DNA of 64,000 nucleotides, taken from the NCBI RefSeq assembly GCF_900188445.1, contig NZ_FZOR01000019.1:62001-126000 (forward strand), written 5' to 3'. The stretch comes from Actinomadura meyerae (lineage in GTDB: Bacteria; Actinomycetota; Actinomycetes; Streptosporangiales; Streptosporangiaceae). The number at the start of each line of letters is the position of its first letter. Positions within the stretch are counted from its first letter, which is position 1. The notes beneath the pieces were generated by a model. The model searched no databases. It saw only the letters and a list, made by a program, of their open reading frames with translations, and was not told the DNA's origin. Positions 35,169 through 43,886 of the stretch are shown here, in pieces. Made by a program: the position numbers and the translations under genes.

Positions 35169-36340
35169 GCACGGGACCAGGACTGGGCCGGCCTGACCGC
35201 GCCGACGAATCCCCCGACGAGCAGCCGTCCGGCCTGGGCGAGGGGGCCCAGCCGCCGGCCGGTGGGACGCAGGGAGTCCCGGCCCCGCGGACGGAGCCGG
35301 GATCCGGCCAGGGGACCGCCCCGGGGACCACGCCCTCGGGGCACGCGATGTGGGGTAGCACGACGTCCGGTACCGCGGAGAACGTCGGATACGTACCGAC
35401 GAACACCGGCGCACGCCCGCCGGAGCCGCGCAGCGGACCGAACCAGGGGGAGTCAGAACTCGTGCGCGAGGCGCTCAAGGACGCCAAGGTTTCACATGAA
35501 ACAGCGGTCACGGCACTGAAGGCGATGTCGGGCCGCAGGGAACGCGAGTGGCCGCGGCCGGCCAAGTGCCGCGTGATCACCATCGCCAACCAGAAGGGCG
35601 GCGTGGGCAAGACCACCAGCTCGGTGAACCTCGCCGCGTCCCTCGCCATGCACGGCGCGCAGGTGCTCGTGGTGGACCTCGACCCGCAGGGCAACGCGTC
35701 CACCGCCCTCGGCGTCGACCACCACGCGGAGGTCCCGTCGATCTACGACGTGCTGATCGAGGACATGGCGCTGGCGGACATCATCGTCCCGGCGCCGGAG
35801 ATCCCGAACCTGTACTGCGCGCCCGCCACCCTCAACCTCGCGGGCGCCGAGATCGAGCTCGTCTCCAAGGTGGCCCGCGAGTCGCGGCTGCGGCGGGCGC
35901 TGGACGCCTACGACACCGAGAAGTTCGACTACGTGCTGATCGACTGCCCGCCGTCGCTCGGCCTGCTCACCGTGAACGCGCTCGTCGGCGGCGACGAGCT
36001 GCTCATCCCGATCCAGTGCGAGTACTACGCGCTGGAGGGCCTCGGGCAGCTGATCCGCACCGTCGACCTCGTCAAGGCGCACCTCAACCAGAAACTGAAG
36101 GTGTCCACGATCCTGCTCACGATGTACGACGCCCGGACGCGGCTCGCCGCGCAGGTGGCCGAGGACGTGCGGAACCACTTCGGCGACGTCGTCCTCAACA
36201 CGGTGATCCCCCGCAGCGTCCGCGTGTCGGAGGCCCCGAGCTACGGGCAGTCCGTCATGACCTACGACCCCGGTTCCAGCGGTGCGCTCGCCTACAGCGA
36301 GGCCGCCTCGGAGATGGCCCACGCGGGGGCCGTCCAGTGA
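35165..36340 (+). CDS. parA: Chromosome-partitioning ATPase ParA
   Basis: ParA binds DNA and ATP and, with ParB-parS, moves sister origins apart. The product is 391 aa from ATG 35165, which overlaps the rsmG stop. The first 130 residues are a Pro/Gly/Ser/Thr-rich extension, longer than in minimal ParA proteins. The deviant Walker A is KGGVGKT (144-150), with DLDPQGNAS and LIDCPPSLGLLT following. A parS-like 16-mer lies inside its coding sequence (35488-35503, encoding K108 to T113). The GTG of parB overlaps its stop (GTGA). Confidence 0.97.
   Translation: MSTGPGLGRPDRADESPDEQPSGLGEGAQPPAGGTQGVPAPRTEPGSGQGTAPGTTPSGHAMWGSTTSGTAENVGYVPTNTGARPPEPRSGPNQGESELVREALKDAKVSHETAVTALKAMSGRREREWPRPAKCRVITIANQKGGVGKTTSSVNLAASLAMHGAQVLVVDLDPQGNASTALGVDHHAEVPSIYDVLIEDMALADIIVPAPEIPNLYCAPATLNLAGAEIELVSKVARESRLRRALDAYDTEKFDYVLIDCPPSLGLLTVNALVGGDELLIPIQCEYYALEGLGQLIRTVDLVKAHLNQKLKVSTILLTMYDARTRLAAQVAEDVRNHFGDVVLNTVIPRSVRVSEAPSYGQSVMTYDPGSSGALAYSEAASEMAHAGAVQ
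35488..35503. promoter_or_regulatory. parS-like site inside parA
   Basis: GGTTTCACATGAAACA differs from TGTTTCACGTGAAACA at the first base and at the central G (CACATG). It lies in frame in the N-terminal extension of ParA, 323 bp after the start codon. Confidence 0.6.
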
Positions 36341-37329
36341 GCCAGCAGCGACGCGGTCTGGGCAAGGGGCTCGGCGCCCTCATCCCCACCGCCCCGCCCC
36401 CGCCGACGCCGGACGAACCGGGGAGCGCGGGCGAGCCCGGCTTCCCCGGCGGCGGCCCCGCCGCGGCGAACGGCGCCACGCCCCCCGGGCTGGAGCCGGT
36501 CGCCGGCGCGCACTTCGCGGAGCTGCCGGTCGGCTCCATCACGGTCAACCCGCGGCAGCCGCGCGAGCACTTCGACGAGCAGGCGCTGCAGGAGCTGGCC
36601 GAGTCGATCGGCATCGTGGGGCTGCTCCAGCCGATCGTCGTCCGCAAGTCCCCGTCGGACGAGTTCGACTACGAACTGATCATGGGCGAGCGCCGGTGGC
36701 GGGCGTCCAAGATGGCCGGGCTGGACGTCATCCCGGCGATCGTCCGCGACACCGGCGACAACGACCTGCTCCGTGACGCGCTCATGGAGAACCTGCACCG
36801 CCAGCAGCTCAACCCGCTGGAGGAGGCCGCCGCCTACCAGCAGCTGCTGCAGGACTTCGGCGCCACCCACGAGCAGCTCGCCACCCGCATCGGCCGGTCG
36901 CGCCCGCACATCACCAACACGCTGCGGCTGCTGAACCTGCCGCCCGCCGTCCAGCGCCGGGTCGCGGCGGGCGTCCTGTCCGCCGGCCACGCCCGCGCCC
37001 TGCTCTCCCTCGACAGCGTCGAGGCCCAGGAGCACCTGGCGCAGCGGATCGTCCAGGAGGGCCTCTCCGTCCGCGCCCTGGAGGAGATGATCGCGCTCCG
37101 CGAGGTCGACGACGAGCCGAAGGCGCCGCGCCAGGGCCGCCGCAAGAAGCCGGTCGCCCCCGGCCTCCGGGAGCTGGCCGACCGCCTCTCGGACCGCTAC
37201 GAGACGAAGGTCCGCGTCGACATGGGCCGCAACAAGGGCAAGATCGTCGTCGAGTTCGCCACCCTCGAAGACCTCGACCGCATCATCAAGTCGATGGCCC
37301 CCGAGGAAGACGGCCTGAGCGGCACCTGA
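36337..37329 (+). CDS. parB: Chromosome-partitioning protein ParB
   Basis: ParB binds parS and spreads as a CTP-dependent clamp to mark the origin region. The product is 330 aa from GTG 36337. The N-terminus RRGLGKGLGALIP is the ParA-interacting segment. The CTP-binding box is GERRWRA (117-123), followed by ENLHRQQLNPLEEAAAYQQL. The helix-turn-helix is near THEQLATRIGRSRPHITNTL. The C-terminal dimerisation domain ends in VEFATLEDLDRIIKSMAPEE. A hairpin terminator follows 17 bp after the stop. Confidence 0.97.
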   Translation: MSQQRRGLGKGLGALIPTAPPPPTPDEPGSAGEPGFPGGGPAAANGATPPGLEPVAGAHFAELPVGSITVNPRQPREHFDEQALQELAESIGIVGLLQPIVVRKSPSDEFDYELIMGERRWRASKMAGLDVIPAIVRDTGDNDLLRDALMENLHRQQLNPLEEAAAYQQLLQDFGATHEQLATRIGRSRPHITNTLRLLNLPPAVQRRVAAGVLSAGHARALLSLDSVEAQEHLAQRIVQEGLSVRALEEMIALREVDDEPKAPRQGRRKKPVAPGLRELADRLSDRYETKVRVDMGRNKGKIVVEFATLEDLDRIIKSMAPEEDGLSGT

Positions 37330-37346
37330 CCGTCACCCCCCACCGC

Positions 37347-37385
37347 GCGCCCCGGACAGCCACCCGCCTCCGGGGCGCTTTCTTG
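37347..37385 (+). terminator. Terminator after parB
   Basis: GCGCCCCGG (37347-37355) and CCGGGGCGC (37370-37378) form a perfect 9-bp stem followed by TTTCTTG, a typical rho-independent terminator for the rsmG-parA-parB unit. Confidence 0.75.
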
Positions 37386-37402
37386 TGCGCCCGCTCCCCC
37401 GA

Positions 37403-37418
37403 TGTTTCCCGTGAAACA
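37403..37418. promoter_or_regulatory. parS-like site downstream of parB
   Basis: TGTTTCCCGTGAAACA matches parS at 15 of 16 positions (CAC to CCC). It is 73 bp after the parB stop, in the gene-free interval 37330-37856, which otherwise holds only the terminator and the next site. Confidence 0.75.
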
Positions 37419-37587
37419 TCCACCCGCCACCACCTCCGAACGCGACCCCACCACGCCCCCTCCGGACGGCGGGGTCGCGGAAGGGAGGCTGGCGGGTGGT
37501 GACGCGTGCCCAGGGCGGCGCATGTCCGTGGGACTCCGAGCTTGTTATGTCATGGGGCGGGGAGGGTGGCCGGGGCGCCGTGGCCGA

Positions 37588-37603
37588 TGTTTCACGGGAA
37601 ACA
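37588..37603. promoter_or_regulatory. parS-like site, second in the parB spacer
   Basis: TGTTTCACGGGAAACA matches parS at 15 of 16 positions (GTG to GGG). It lies 185 bp from the previous site. Confidence 0.75.
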
Positions 37604-37856
37604 ATGTGGCACCGGAGGCGGATCCCCTGATCTCGTAGGCCGGACCCGCGCTTCCCGGGGGCGTAGGCCGACGCGCTGGCGGCGGCGTCGCTGCGTTCGG
37701 CGGTGGGCCACCCAGTGCTGGTGCGCGGGCCGCGGTGGCGCTCGGCGGGGAATGGCTCAGGGGGTCTTGGCGTGTGTGGGGCTGGACCTCTGGGAAGGCG
37801 GCCCATAGGTTCCGGCGGAGAGCACGTCTCGCGAAGTTCGGCCCTGGGAGGCTCGG

Positions 37857-38498
37857 TTGGATCGCGAAGAGATGTGGCGGCATATCGGGGAACAGCGCTC
37901 GGCGGTCGCGGACGCCCTGACCGAGCTTCAGCCGGACGAGTGGGAGCGGCCCTCGCTGTGCGAGGGGTGGCGGGTGCGCGACGTCGTCGCCCACGTCGGG
38001 CTGGGAGCGGAGATCACGTTCGGCACGGCGCTGCGCGAGCTCGCGCGTGCGCGCGGCGACTTCCACGGGATGATCCGCGAGACGGCCATCGAGCGAGCCG
38101 CCCGGCCGATCGATGAGCTGATCGCGGACGTGCGAAAGGGCGCCGCACTCCGGCGGCGGGTGCCCGGGACGACGACCAAGGAACCCCTGCTGGACATCCT
38201 CGTCCACGCGCAGGACATCTTCGCTCCACTCGGACGCGACTTCGCCATGCCGGTGGAGCCGGCGTTGGTGGCGGCCGACCGCATCTGGCAGATCCCCGCG
38301 CCCTTCGGCTTCGGCGCCAAGAAGCGCCTCCGCGGCCTGCGCGTCGCGGCCACCGACGCACGATGGGCGCGTGGAGCCGGTGGGCCGGAGGTGTCCGGTC
38401 CGATCAAAGCCATCGTCCTCTTGCTCGCGGGACGCGAGGCGGCGGCCCTTCCGGACCTGTCAGGAGCGGGACTGGAACTCCTGGCCGCGCGAGGCTGA
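37857..38498 (+). CDS. Maleylpyruvate-isomerase-like, mycothiol-dependent (DinB-like) protein
   Basis: The 213-aa product starts at TTG 37857 with GGGAGG 5 bp upstream. Residues about 5-150 match the MDMPI N-terminal / DinB-like four-helix bundle, with LCEGWRVRDVVAHVGLGAEI, where family members place the first metal-binding histidine. A later LLDILVHAQDIF carries the second. Family members use mycothiol as cofactor in thiol transfer or isomerisation. The exact substrate cannot be read. It lies in the parS cluster and is transcribed away from parB. Confidence 0.85.
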   Translation: MDREEMWRHIGEQRSAVADALTELQPDEWERPSLCEGWRVRDVVAHVGLGAEITFGTALRELARARGDFHGMIRETAIERAARPIDELIADVRKGAALRRRVPGTTTKEPLLDILVHAQDIFAPLGRDFAMPVEPALVAADRIWQIPAPFGFGAKKRLRGLRVAATDARWARGAGGPEVSGPIKAIVLLLAGREAAALPDLSGAGLELLAARG

Positions 38499-39065
38499 TG
38501 CCCGGACGCCGTTCGATCGCGGCCCCTCGTTGTCGGCGGCTTGACGCGAGGAGCGCGCCCGTGAGGGCGAAGCCTTCGGCTCTTCTAAGGCTGCCGGGGG
38601 GGCGGCGGCACTAGCGGGTGACGCCTTCAGGCAGGGCCGCTCGACGGGCAGATTGGCGACGTGCGGGTGGGGCGACGTGCAGGCGGCGCGAGGTGCAGGC
38701 GGTGCGACGCGCGGGTGGGGCGACGTGCAGGCGGTGCGACGCGCGGGTGGGGCGACGTGGTGAGGGGCGACGTGTGAGCGGCGACGTGCCGGATGGACGA
38801 CGTGCGGACGGCGCGACACGCGGACGGGCGGCGTTCGCACGGGCGACGTGCAGGCGGCGCGAGTGCGGGGGCGAGGTGCGGACGGCGCGGCATGCGGACG
38901 GGCGGGTGTGCGGACGAGGCGACGGGCGGGTGGTAGTCGGCGACGCTCGTTCTGGGAGGTGCCCCTTGGCTGCTTGGCGGCGGGCGGCTTTTGTTTCACG
39001 TGAAACCGGGCGGCTGGGGCGGCCGGGGCCGAGGCTTGTCGCGGCGACGTGCCCTCGCCGGACGG
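38499..39065. repeat. Degenerate minisatellite region with a 32-bp exact tandem duplication
   Basis: There is no convincing gene in this 567-bp interval. Between about 38655 and 38950 it is built from variations of GCGACGTGCAGGCGG and GCGACGCGCGGGTGGG. Two exact 32-bp tandem copies occupy 38696-38727 and 38728-38759. Long frames on both strands cross it, but they only translate the repeat. A perfect-core parS site lies at its right end. Confidence 0.8.
38992..39007. promoter_or_regulatory. parS site, downstream side of the ddl-like gene
   Basis: TGTTTCACGTGAAACC contains the perfect 14-bp parS core GTTTCACGTGAAAC. It lies 58 bp beyond the stop of the ddl-like gene. Confidence 0.9.
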
Positions 39066-40007
39066 TCAGGCGAGGCGGGCCTGGAGGAGGGATTCGCAGA
39101 CCTCGCCGAGGTCCAGTCCCGCGACACTGACGGCGCGGGGGAGGAGGCTCGTCTCCGTCATGCCGGGGGCGACATTGACCTCCAGGAAGTGCACCTCGCC
39201 GTCCGGCGACACGATGAGGTCGGTGCGGGAGATGTCGCGGAGGCCGAGTGTCCGGTGGGCGGTGACGGCGGCGTCCGTGACGCGGGCGGCGACGTCCGGC
39301 GACAGGCGCGCCGGGGTGATGAACTCGGTGTCGCCGGCGTCGTAGCGGGCCGTGTAGTCGTAGAGGCTGCTCGGGGTGACGATCTCCACCGCGGGGAGCG
39401 CGCTGGGGACGCCGTCCTGCTCGATGACGCTGACCGCCACCTCGGTGCCGGAGACGTAGCGCTCGATGAGGGCGGCGTCGCCGTAGGCGAAGCAGCTGAC
39501 CATGGCGGCGGACAGCTCGGACGGCTCGTGGACGACGGAAGAGCCGAGGGCGGAGCCGCCCCGGGTCGGCTTGACGAACAGGGGCAGGCCGAGCGCGTCC
39601 ACGATGCGGGCGAGGACGGACGCCGCGCCGAGGTCGTGGAAGACCTCCTTCGGCAGGGCGACGGAGTCGGGCGTCAGGAGGCCGGCGCGGCGGACGACGG
39701 ACTTGGCGGTCGGCTTGTCCCAGGCGACACGGCAGGCGTCCGGACGCGCGCCGAGGTACGGCACGCCGACCAGTTCGAGGACGTCGCGGATCGAGCCGTC
39801 CTCCCCCGACGCGCCGTGCAGGACGGGGAAGACGATGTCCGGCGGGTCGTCGGCCAGCGAGTCCAGGAGTGTCGCGTCGGCGTCGCGCAGCTCGACCGGG
39901 ATGTCGCGGGCGCGCAGCGCGTCGGTGACGCGCCGCCCGGACCGCAGCGACACCTCCCGCTCGTACGACAGACCTCCGGCGAGGACGACGACATGCCCGA
40001 GTTCCAC
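39066..40007 (-). CDS. ddl: D-alanine-D-alanine ligase-family ATP-grasp enzyme
   Basis: The enzyme family joins two D-alanines for peptidoglycan. The 313-aa product starts at GTG 40007 (VELGHVVVLAGGLSYEREVSLRSG), where homologous proteins begin. It shows the family's N-terminal substrate loop, VFPVLHGASGEDGSIRDVLE, then the ATP-grasp lysine in LFVKPTRGGSALGSSVV and the metal site at HFLEVNVAPGMTETSLLP. The omega-loop and EVN end are intact, so activity is likely. Whether it is the cell's main Ddl or a specialised relative is unclear, because no mur gene is adjacent. parS sites flank both ends. Confidence 0.82.
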   Translation of the reverse strand: MELGHVVVLAGGLSYEREVSLRSGRRVTDALRARDIPVELRDADATLLDSLADDPPDIVFPVLHGASGEDGSIRDVLELVGVPYLGARPDACRVAWDKPTAKSVVRRAGLLTPDSVALPKEVFHDLGAASVLARIVDALGLPLFVKPTRGGSALGSSVVHEPSELSAAMVSCFAYGDAALIERYVSGTEVAVSVIEQDGVPSALPAVEIVTPSSLYDYTARYDAGDTEFITPARLSPDVAARVTDAAVTAHRTLGLRDISRTDLIVSPDGEVHFLEVNVAPGMTETSLLPRAVSVAGLDLGEVCESLLQARLA

Positions 40008-40059
40008 CGCTGGTGCCCCTCTAGATGATGTGGCGCGCGCCGGGCTCCCCCGGCGCGCG

Positions 40060-40075
40060 CGTTTCACGTGAAACC
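40060..40075. promoter_or_regulatory. parS site, upstream side of the ddl-like gene
   Basis: CGTTTCACGTGAAACC contains the perfect 14-bp parS core. It lies 53 bp upstream of the ddl-like start and 1 bp beyond the stop of the aminotransferase gene. Confidence 0.9.
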
Positions 40076-40076
40076 G

Positions 40077-41369
40077 TCAGACGACATCCGGCCCCGGCGC
40101 CTGGACGCCCGCGGAGGAGCCGCCGACGGCGCCGCCGAACGTGTCGCGGAGGCTGATCTCCTTCTCGATCACCGTGGCGAGCCGGCGGACGCCCTCCCGG
40201 ATCCGGTGCGGTTCCGGGAAGCAGTACGACAGCCGCAGGTGCCGGTGCCCGTCCCCGTCGGCGTAGAAGCCGGTGCCGGGGACGTAGGCGACCCGCTCGG
40301 CGATCGCGCGGGGCGCCATCGCCTTCGAGTCGAGCCCCTCGGGGAGGGTGAGCCAGACAAAGAAACCACCGGCCGGACGCGTCCAGCTGCAACCCTCGGG
40401 CATCCAGTGGTCAAGGGACTCCAGCATCGCGTCACGGCGCGCCCGGTACAGCTCGCGGAAGCCCTTGATCTGCTCCCGCCACGGCTGCGTGGCGAGGTAC
40501 TCGCGGACGGCGAGCTGGGAGAAGTTCGACGGGCACAGGATCGCGGACTCGGCGGCCAGGACGAGCTTGGCCCGCACCGCGTGCGGCGCGAGGACCCAGC
40601 CGACGCGGAGCCCCGACGCGATCGTCTTGGAGAACGAGCCGAGGTAGATGACGCGCTCGGAGTCGTCCGCCCGCAGGGCACGCATGGGGTCGCCGTCGAA
40701 GCCGAGGAGCCCGTACGGGTTGTCCTCCACGACGAGGATGTCGTACTCGGCGCAGATCTCCAGGATCTGCGCGCGGCGGGCGGTGGTGAGGGTGACGCCG
40801 GCCGGGTTCTGGAACGTCGGGACGGTGTAGAGGAACTTGACGCTGCGGCCCTCGGCGCGGAGGGAGGCGAGCGTCTCGCGGAGCGCGGACGGGATGAGCC
40901 CGCCCTCGTCCAGCGGGACGTGCACGACGTCGGCCTGGTAGGACGCGAACGTGCCGAGGGCGCCGACGTAGGACGGGGCCTCGGCGAGGACGACGTCGCC
41001 CGGGTCCACGAAGATCTTGGTGATGAGGTCGAGCGCCTGCTGCGCGCCGACGGTGACGACCACGTCGTCCGGGGACGCCTGGACGCCCTCCAGGGACATG
41101 ACCTCGCAGATGTGCTCGCGGAGCTGCTCGTCCCCCTGCGCGGAGCCGTACTGCAGCACCTCGGCGCCCTTCCCCGCGACGAGCTCGCCGATCATCTCGC
41201 CGACGGCGTCGAGGGGGAGCGCGGACACGTACGGCGCCCCGCCCGCGAGGGAGACGATCTCGGGTCGCGCGACCATCGCGAACAGGGCCCGGATCTCGGA
41301 CGGCACCATGCCGGCGGCGCGGGCGGCATAGCGATCGGCGTAGACGTCCGTACGCGAATGCTGTTCCAC
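40077..41369 (-). CDS. PLP-dependent class I/II aminotransferase
   Basis: This is a fold-type I aminotransferase of 430 aa. It resembles the 2-aminoadipate/aromatic group that is related to MocR output domains. The Schiff-base lysine is in SFSKTIASGLRVGW (about residue 245). Other motifs are LQYGSAQGDEQLREHI and VTVGAQQALDLI, then PTFQNPAGVTL and VEDNPYGLL. GTG 41369 is used. It precedes the ddl-like gene on the same strand with a 69-bp gap, so the two may share a transcript. The substrate cannot be read. Confidence 0.88.
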   Translation of the reverse strand: MEQHSRTDVYADRYAARAAGMVPSEIRALFAMVARPEIVSLAGGAPYVSALPLDAVGEMIGELVAGKGAEVLQYGSAQGDEQLREHICEVMSLEGVQASPDDVVVTVGAQQALDLITKIFVDPGDVVLAEAPSYVGALGTFASYQADVVHVPLDEGGLIPSALRETLASLRAEGRSVKFLYTVPTFQNPAGVTLTTARRAQILEICAEYDILVVEDNPYGLLGFDGDPMRALRADDSERVIYLGSFSKTIASGLRVGWVLAPHAVRAKLVLAAESAILCPSNFSQLAVREYLATQPWREQIKGFRELYRARRDAMLESLDHWMPEGCSWTRPAGGFFVWLTLPEGLDSKAMAPRAIAERVAYVPGTGFYADGDGHRHLRLSYCFPEPHRIREGVRRLATVIEKEISLRDTFGGAVGGSSAGVQAPGPDVV

Positions 41370-41571
41370 GAGGCACCTCCGAGGTGTGACGACTTCCCTG
41401 CAAACTACGCCATGGCGGCCGCGCCGGACTGCTCCGGGTGTGGCGTGCCGCCGGGTTGGGGAAACTCCTGTCCGATACGATGCCCGCGGGTCCCGGTTGG
41501 TTGCCGGGAAGTTCCGCCGTCACGGGTTCCAGGCCCGGCGGGCGAGGATCGAGGCAGGGGGTGCCGACCCG

Positions 41572-42189
41572 GTGTCGCGTCGTCTCGTCAACATCACGCT
41601 GGACAATCTCGACGATCTGCCGCATCGCTGTCGCGGCTGCGTGTTCTGGGAGCTGGATCCGGTCAGCCGGGACCGGGCGCTGGAGAGCGGCGACTCGGGC
41701 CTGGAGAAGGAGGCGTGGATCTCCTCGACGCTGCTGGAGTGGGGCAGCTGCGGCAAGATCGCGTACGTCGACAACGTCCCGGCGGGGTTCGTGATGTACG
41801 CGCCGCCGCTGTACGTGCCGCGCTCGGTGGCGTTCCCGACGAGCCCGGTCAGCGCGGACGCCGTGCTGCTGATGACCGCGCACATCCTGCCGGAGTTCGC
41901 GGGCGGCGGCCTCGGCCGGATGCTCGTCCAGGGCGTCGCGAAGGACCTCACCCGCCGCGCGGTGAAGGCGATCGAGGCGTTCGGCGACCTGAAGGGCGAG
42001 GACGGCGGATGCATGGTGCCGGCCGACTACCTGCTGTCGGTCGGGTTCAAGACCGTCCGGCCGCACCACCGGTACCCGCGGCTGCGGCTGGAGCTGAAGT
42101 CGGCCCTGTCGTGGCGTGAGGACGTCGAGGTGGCCCTCGAACGGCTGCTGGGCTCCATGACCCCGGAAGGGGCACTACGGCCCGTCTGA
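41572..42189 (+). CDS. GNAT-family N-acetyltransferase
   Basis: The product is 205 aa from GTG 41572 (VSRRLVNITLDNLDDLPHRC). The acetyl-CoA loop is FAGGGLGRMLVQGVA (about residue 110-122). The N-terminal HRCRGCVFWELDP, with two cysteines, is a distinctive marker for this actinomycete group. Its substrate is unknown. A triple copy of the decamer GGCCGTCTGA starts at its stop codon and gives TGA in each frame. A strong two-way terminator follows. Confidence 0.82.
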   Translation: MSRRLVNITLDNLDDLPHRCRGCVFWELDPVSRDRALESGDSGLEKEAWISSTLLEWGSCGKIAYVDNVPAGFVMYAPPLYVPRSVAFPTSPVSADAVLLMTAHILPEFAGGGLGRMLVQGVAKDLTRRAVKAIEAFGDLKGEDGGCMVPADYLLSVGFKTVRPHHRYPRLRLELKSALSWREDVEVALERLLGSMTPEGALRPV

Positions 42190-42219
42190 GGCCGTCTGAG
42201 GCCGTCTGAGGCTGTTCAC

Positions 42220-42264
42220 GCGTGTGGCCCGCACTCCGGGAGGGAGTGCGGGCCACACGCTTTC
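42220..42264. terminator. Bidirectional terminator between the GNAT gene and trxA
   Basis: An 18-bp perfect inverted repeat (42220-42237 and 42243-42260, loop GGGAG) is followed by TTTCG on the plus strand. It lies between convergent genes and is the strongest hairpin in the window. Confidence 0.85.
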
Positions 42265-42322
42265 GCGCTCGCCGCGGGAGGGCGGGAGGCGGCTCGGACG
42301 GGCCGGCCGGGGGCCGGCCGGC

Positions 42323-42637
42323 TCAGATGAACTCGGCGAGGTCGCGGAGCAGGGCGGCCTTCGGCTTGGCGCCCATGATCTGCTTGACGACGGTGCCGCC
42401 CTTGTAGACGTTCATCGTCGGGATCTGCAGGATGCCGTACTCCTGCGGCATCTTCGGGTTCTCGTCGATGTTCATCTTCACGATCTCGATCTTGTCGCCG
42501 TGCTCCTTGGAGATCTCCTCCAGGATCGGCGACACCATCCGGCACGGGCCGCACCACTCGGCCCAGAAGTCCACGAGGACGGGCTTGTCGTTGTCCAGGA
42601 CCACGGACGCGAAGTCGGCGTCGGTCACGGCTTTCAT
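42323..42637 (-). CDS. trxA: Thioredoxin
   Basis: This is a 104-aa thioredoxin that reduces protein disulfides. The active site is WAEWCGPCRM (Cys29 and Cys32). The cis-proline loop is LQIPTMNVYKGG. ATG 42637 is used. It lies 154 bp downstream of trxB, its reductase, on the same strand. Confidence 0.97.
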   Translation of the reverse strand: MKAVTDADFASVVLDNDKPVLVDFWAEWCGPCRMVSPILEEISKEHGDKIEIVKMNIDENPKMPQEYGILQIPTMNVYKGGTVVKQIMGAKPKAALLRDLAEFI

Positions 42638-42791
42638 GGTTCTCCTTCTTCTTGCACGCGACGGCCGGGCCGGGCCGACCCGATGCCGTCCGCGGCTGGT
42701 GAAATCACGATCCGTCCGCGAGGCGGGCGCGGCCCGCCCCGCCCGGACGGCGGGGTCCGGCAGGACCGGTCGGCCCCGGTGGGGCGCCGGG

Positions 42792-43745
42792 TCAGGCCCG
42801 TGCGGCGGCCTCGGCGGCGTCCTGGTCCTGGAGCCAGCGCTCCGCGTCGATCGCCGCGGCGCAGCCGCTGCCCGCCGCCGTGATCGCCTGCCGGTAGATG
42901 TGGTCGACGACGTCGCCGCACGCGAACACACCGGGGATCTTGGTCCGCGTGGTCGGCGCGTCCACCAGGAGGTAGCCGTCGGTGTCGGTCTCGAGCTGGC
43001 CGGCGAACAGCTCGCTGCGGGGGTCGTGGCCGATCGCGATGAACAGCCCGGTGATCTCCAGCGGCGACTCGGCGCCGGTCTTGGTGTTGCGCACCGTGAC
43101 ACCGGTGACCCGGTCGTCGCCCTGGATGGACACGACCTCGCTGTCCCACAGGAAGCGGATCTTGTCGTTGGCGAATGCCCGGTCCTGCATGATCTTGGAG
43201 GCGCGCAGCTCGTCGCGGCGGTGGATGACGGTCACCGAGCGGGCGAACTTGGTCAGGAAGATCGCCTCCTCCATGGCGGTGTCGCCGCCGCCGACCACCG
43301 CGATGTCCTGCTCGCGGAAGAAGAACCCGTCACAGGTCGCGCACCACGACACGCCCCGGCCCGACAGCCGCTTCTCGTCGGGGAGGCCGAGCTCCCGGTA
43401 CCCCGACCCGGTCGCCACGATCACGGTCCGGGCCAGGTGGGTCTCGTCGCCGACCTTCACGACCTTGGGGTCGGCGGTCAGGTCGACCTCGGTGACGTCG
43501 TCGGTGACCAGCTCGGCGCCGAACCGCTCGGCCTGCTTGCGCAGGTTGTCCATGAGGTCCGGGCCCATGATCCCGTCGGGGAAGCCGGGGAAGTTCTCCA
43601 CGTCGGTGGTGTTCATCAGCGCGCCGCCGGCCGTCACCGACCCCTCGAACACCAGCGGCTTCAGGTCGCCACGGGCCGCGTAGACGGCGGCCGTGTAGCC
43701 CGCGGGCCCTGACCCGATGACGATGACGTTACGGACGTCGCTCAC
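42792..43745 (-). CDS. trxB: Thioredoxin reductase
   Basis: TrxB passes electrons from NADPH via FAD to thioredoxin. The product is 317 aa from GTG 43745. FAD binding is at IGSGPAGYTAA (about 10-20). The redox-active CATC is at 135-138. The NADPH motif is VVGGGDTAMEEA, and FACGDVVD (near 285) closes the FAD site. The sigM-anti-sigma-trxB-trxA neighbourhood fits the mycobacterial and streptomycete arrangement, in which SigM controls oxidative-stress genes. Here a dienelactone hydrolase-like gene intervenes. Confidence 0.97.
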   Translation of the reverse strand: MSDVRNVIVIGSGPAGYTAAVYAARGDLKPLVFEGSVTAGGALMNTTDVENFPGFPDGIMGPDLMDNLRKQAERFGAELVTDDVTEVDLTADPKVVKVGDETHLARTVIVATGSGYRELGLPDEKRLSGRGVSWCATCDGFFFREQDIAVVGGGDTAMEEAIFLTKFARSVTVIHRRDELRASKIMQDRAFANDKIRFLWDSEVVSIQGDDRVTGVTVRNTKTGAESPLEITGLFIAIGHDPRSELFAGQLETDTDGYLLVDAPTTRTKIPGVFACGDVVDHIYRQAITAAGSGCAAAIDAERWLQDQDAAEAAARA

Positions 43746-43886
43746 TGTTCTGCGCCTCTCCTCGTTGGCCGTCGGTGCCGCACGAACCGGCCTGCCAGTC
43801 GCGTCAACCGATCCTAGGCCCCGGGGATTCCCGGGACGCCACGACCGGCCGCCCTACCAGGTGGTGTGCCCTCTAGGGTGAGGAGC

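Noticed and set aside
38696..38759. 32-bp direct repeat as a CRISPR
   Set aside because: The two copies are adjacent with no spacer between them and there are no cas genes.
38460..39130. Long open frames on both strands over the repeat region
   Set aside because: They translate the GC-rich repeats into Arg/Ala/Pro strings and have no protein-like pattern or ribosome-binding site.
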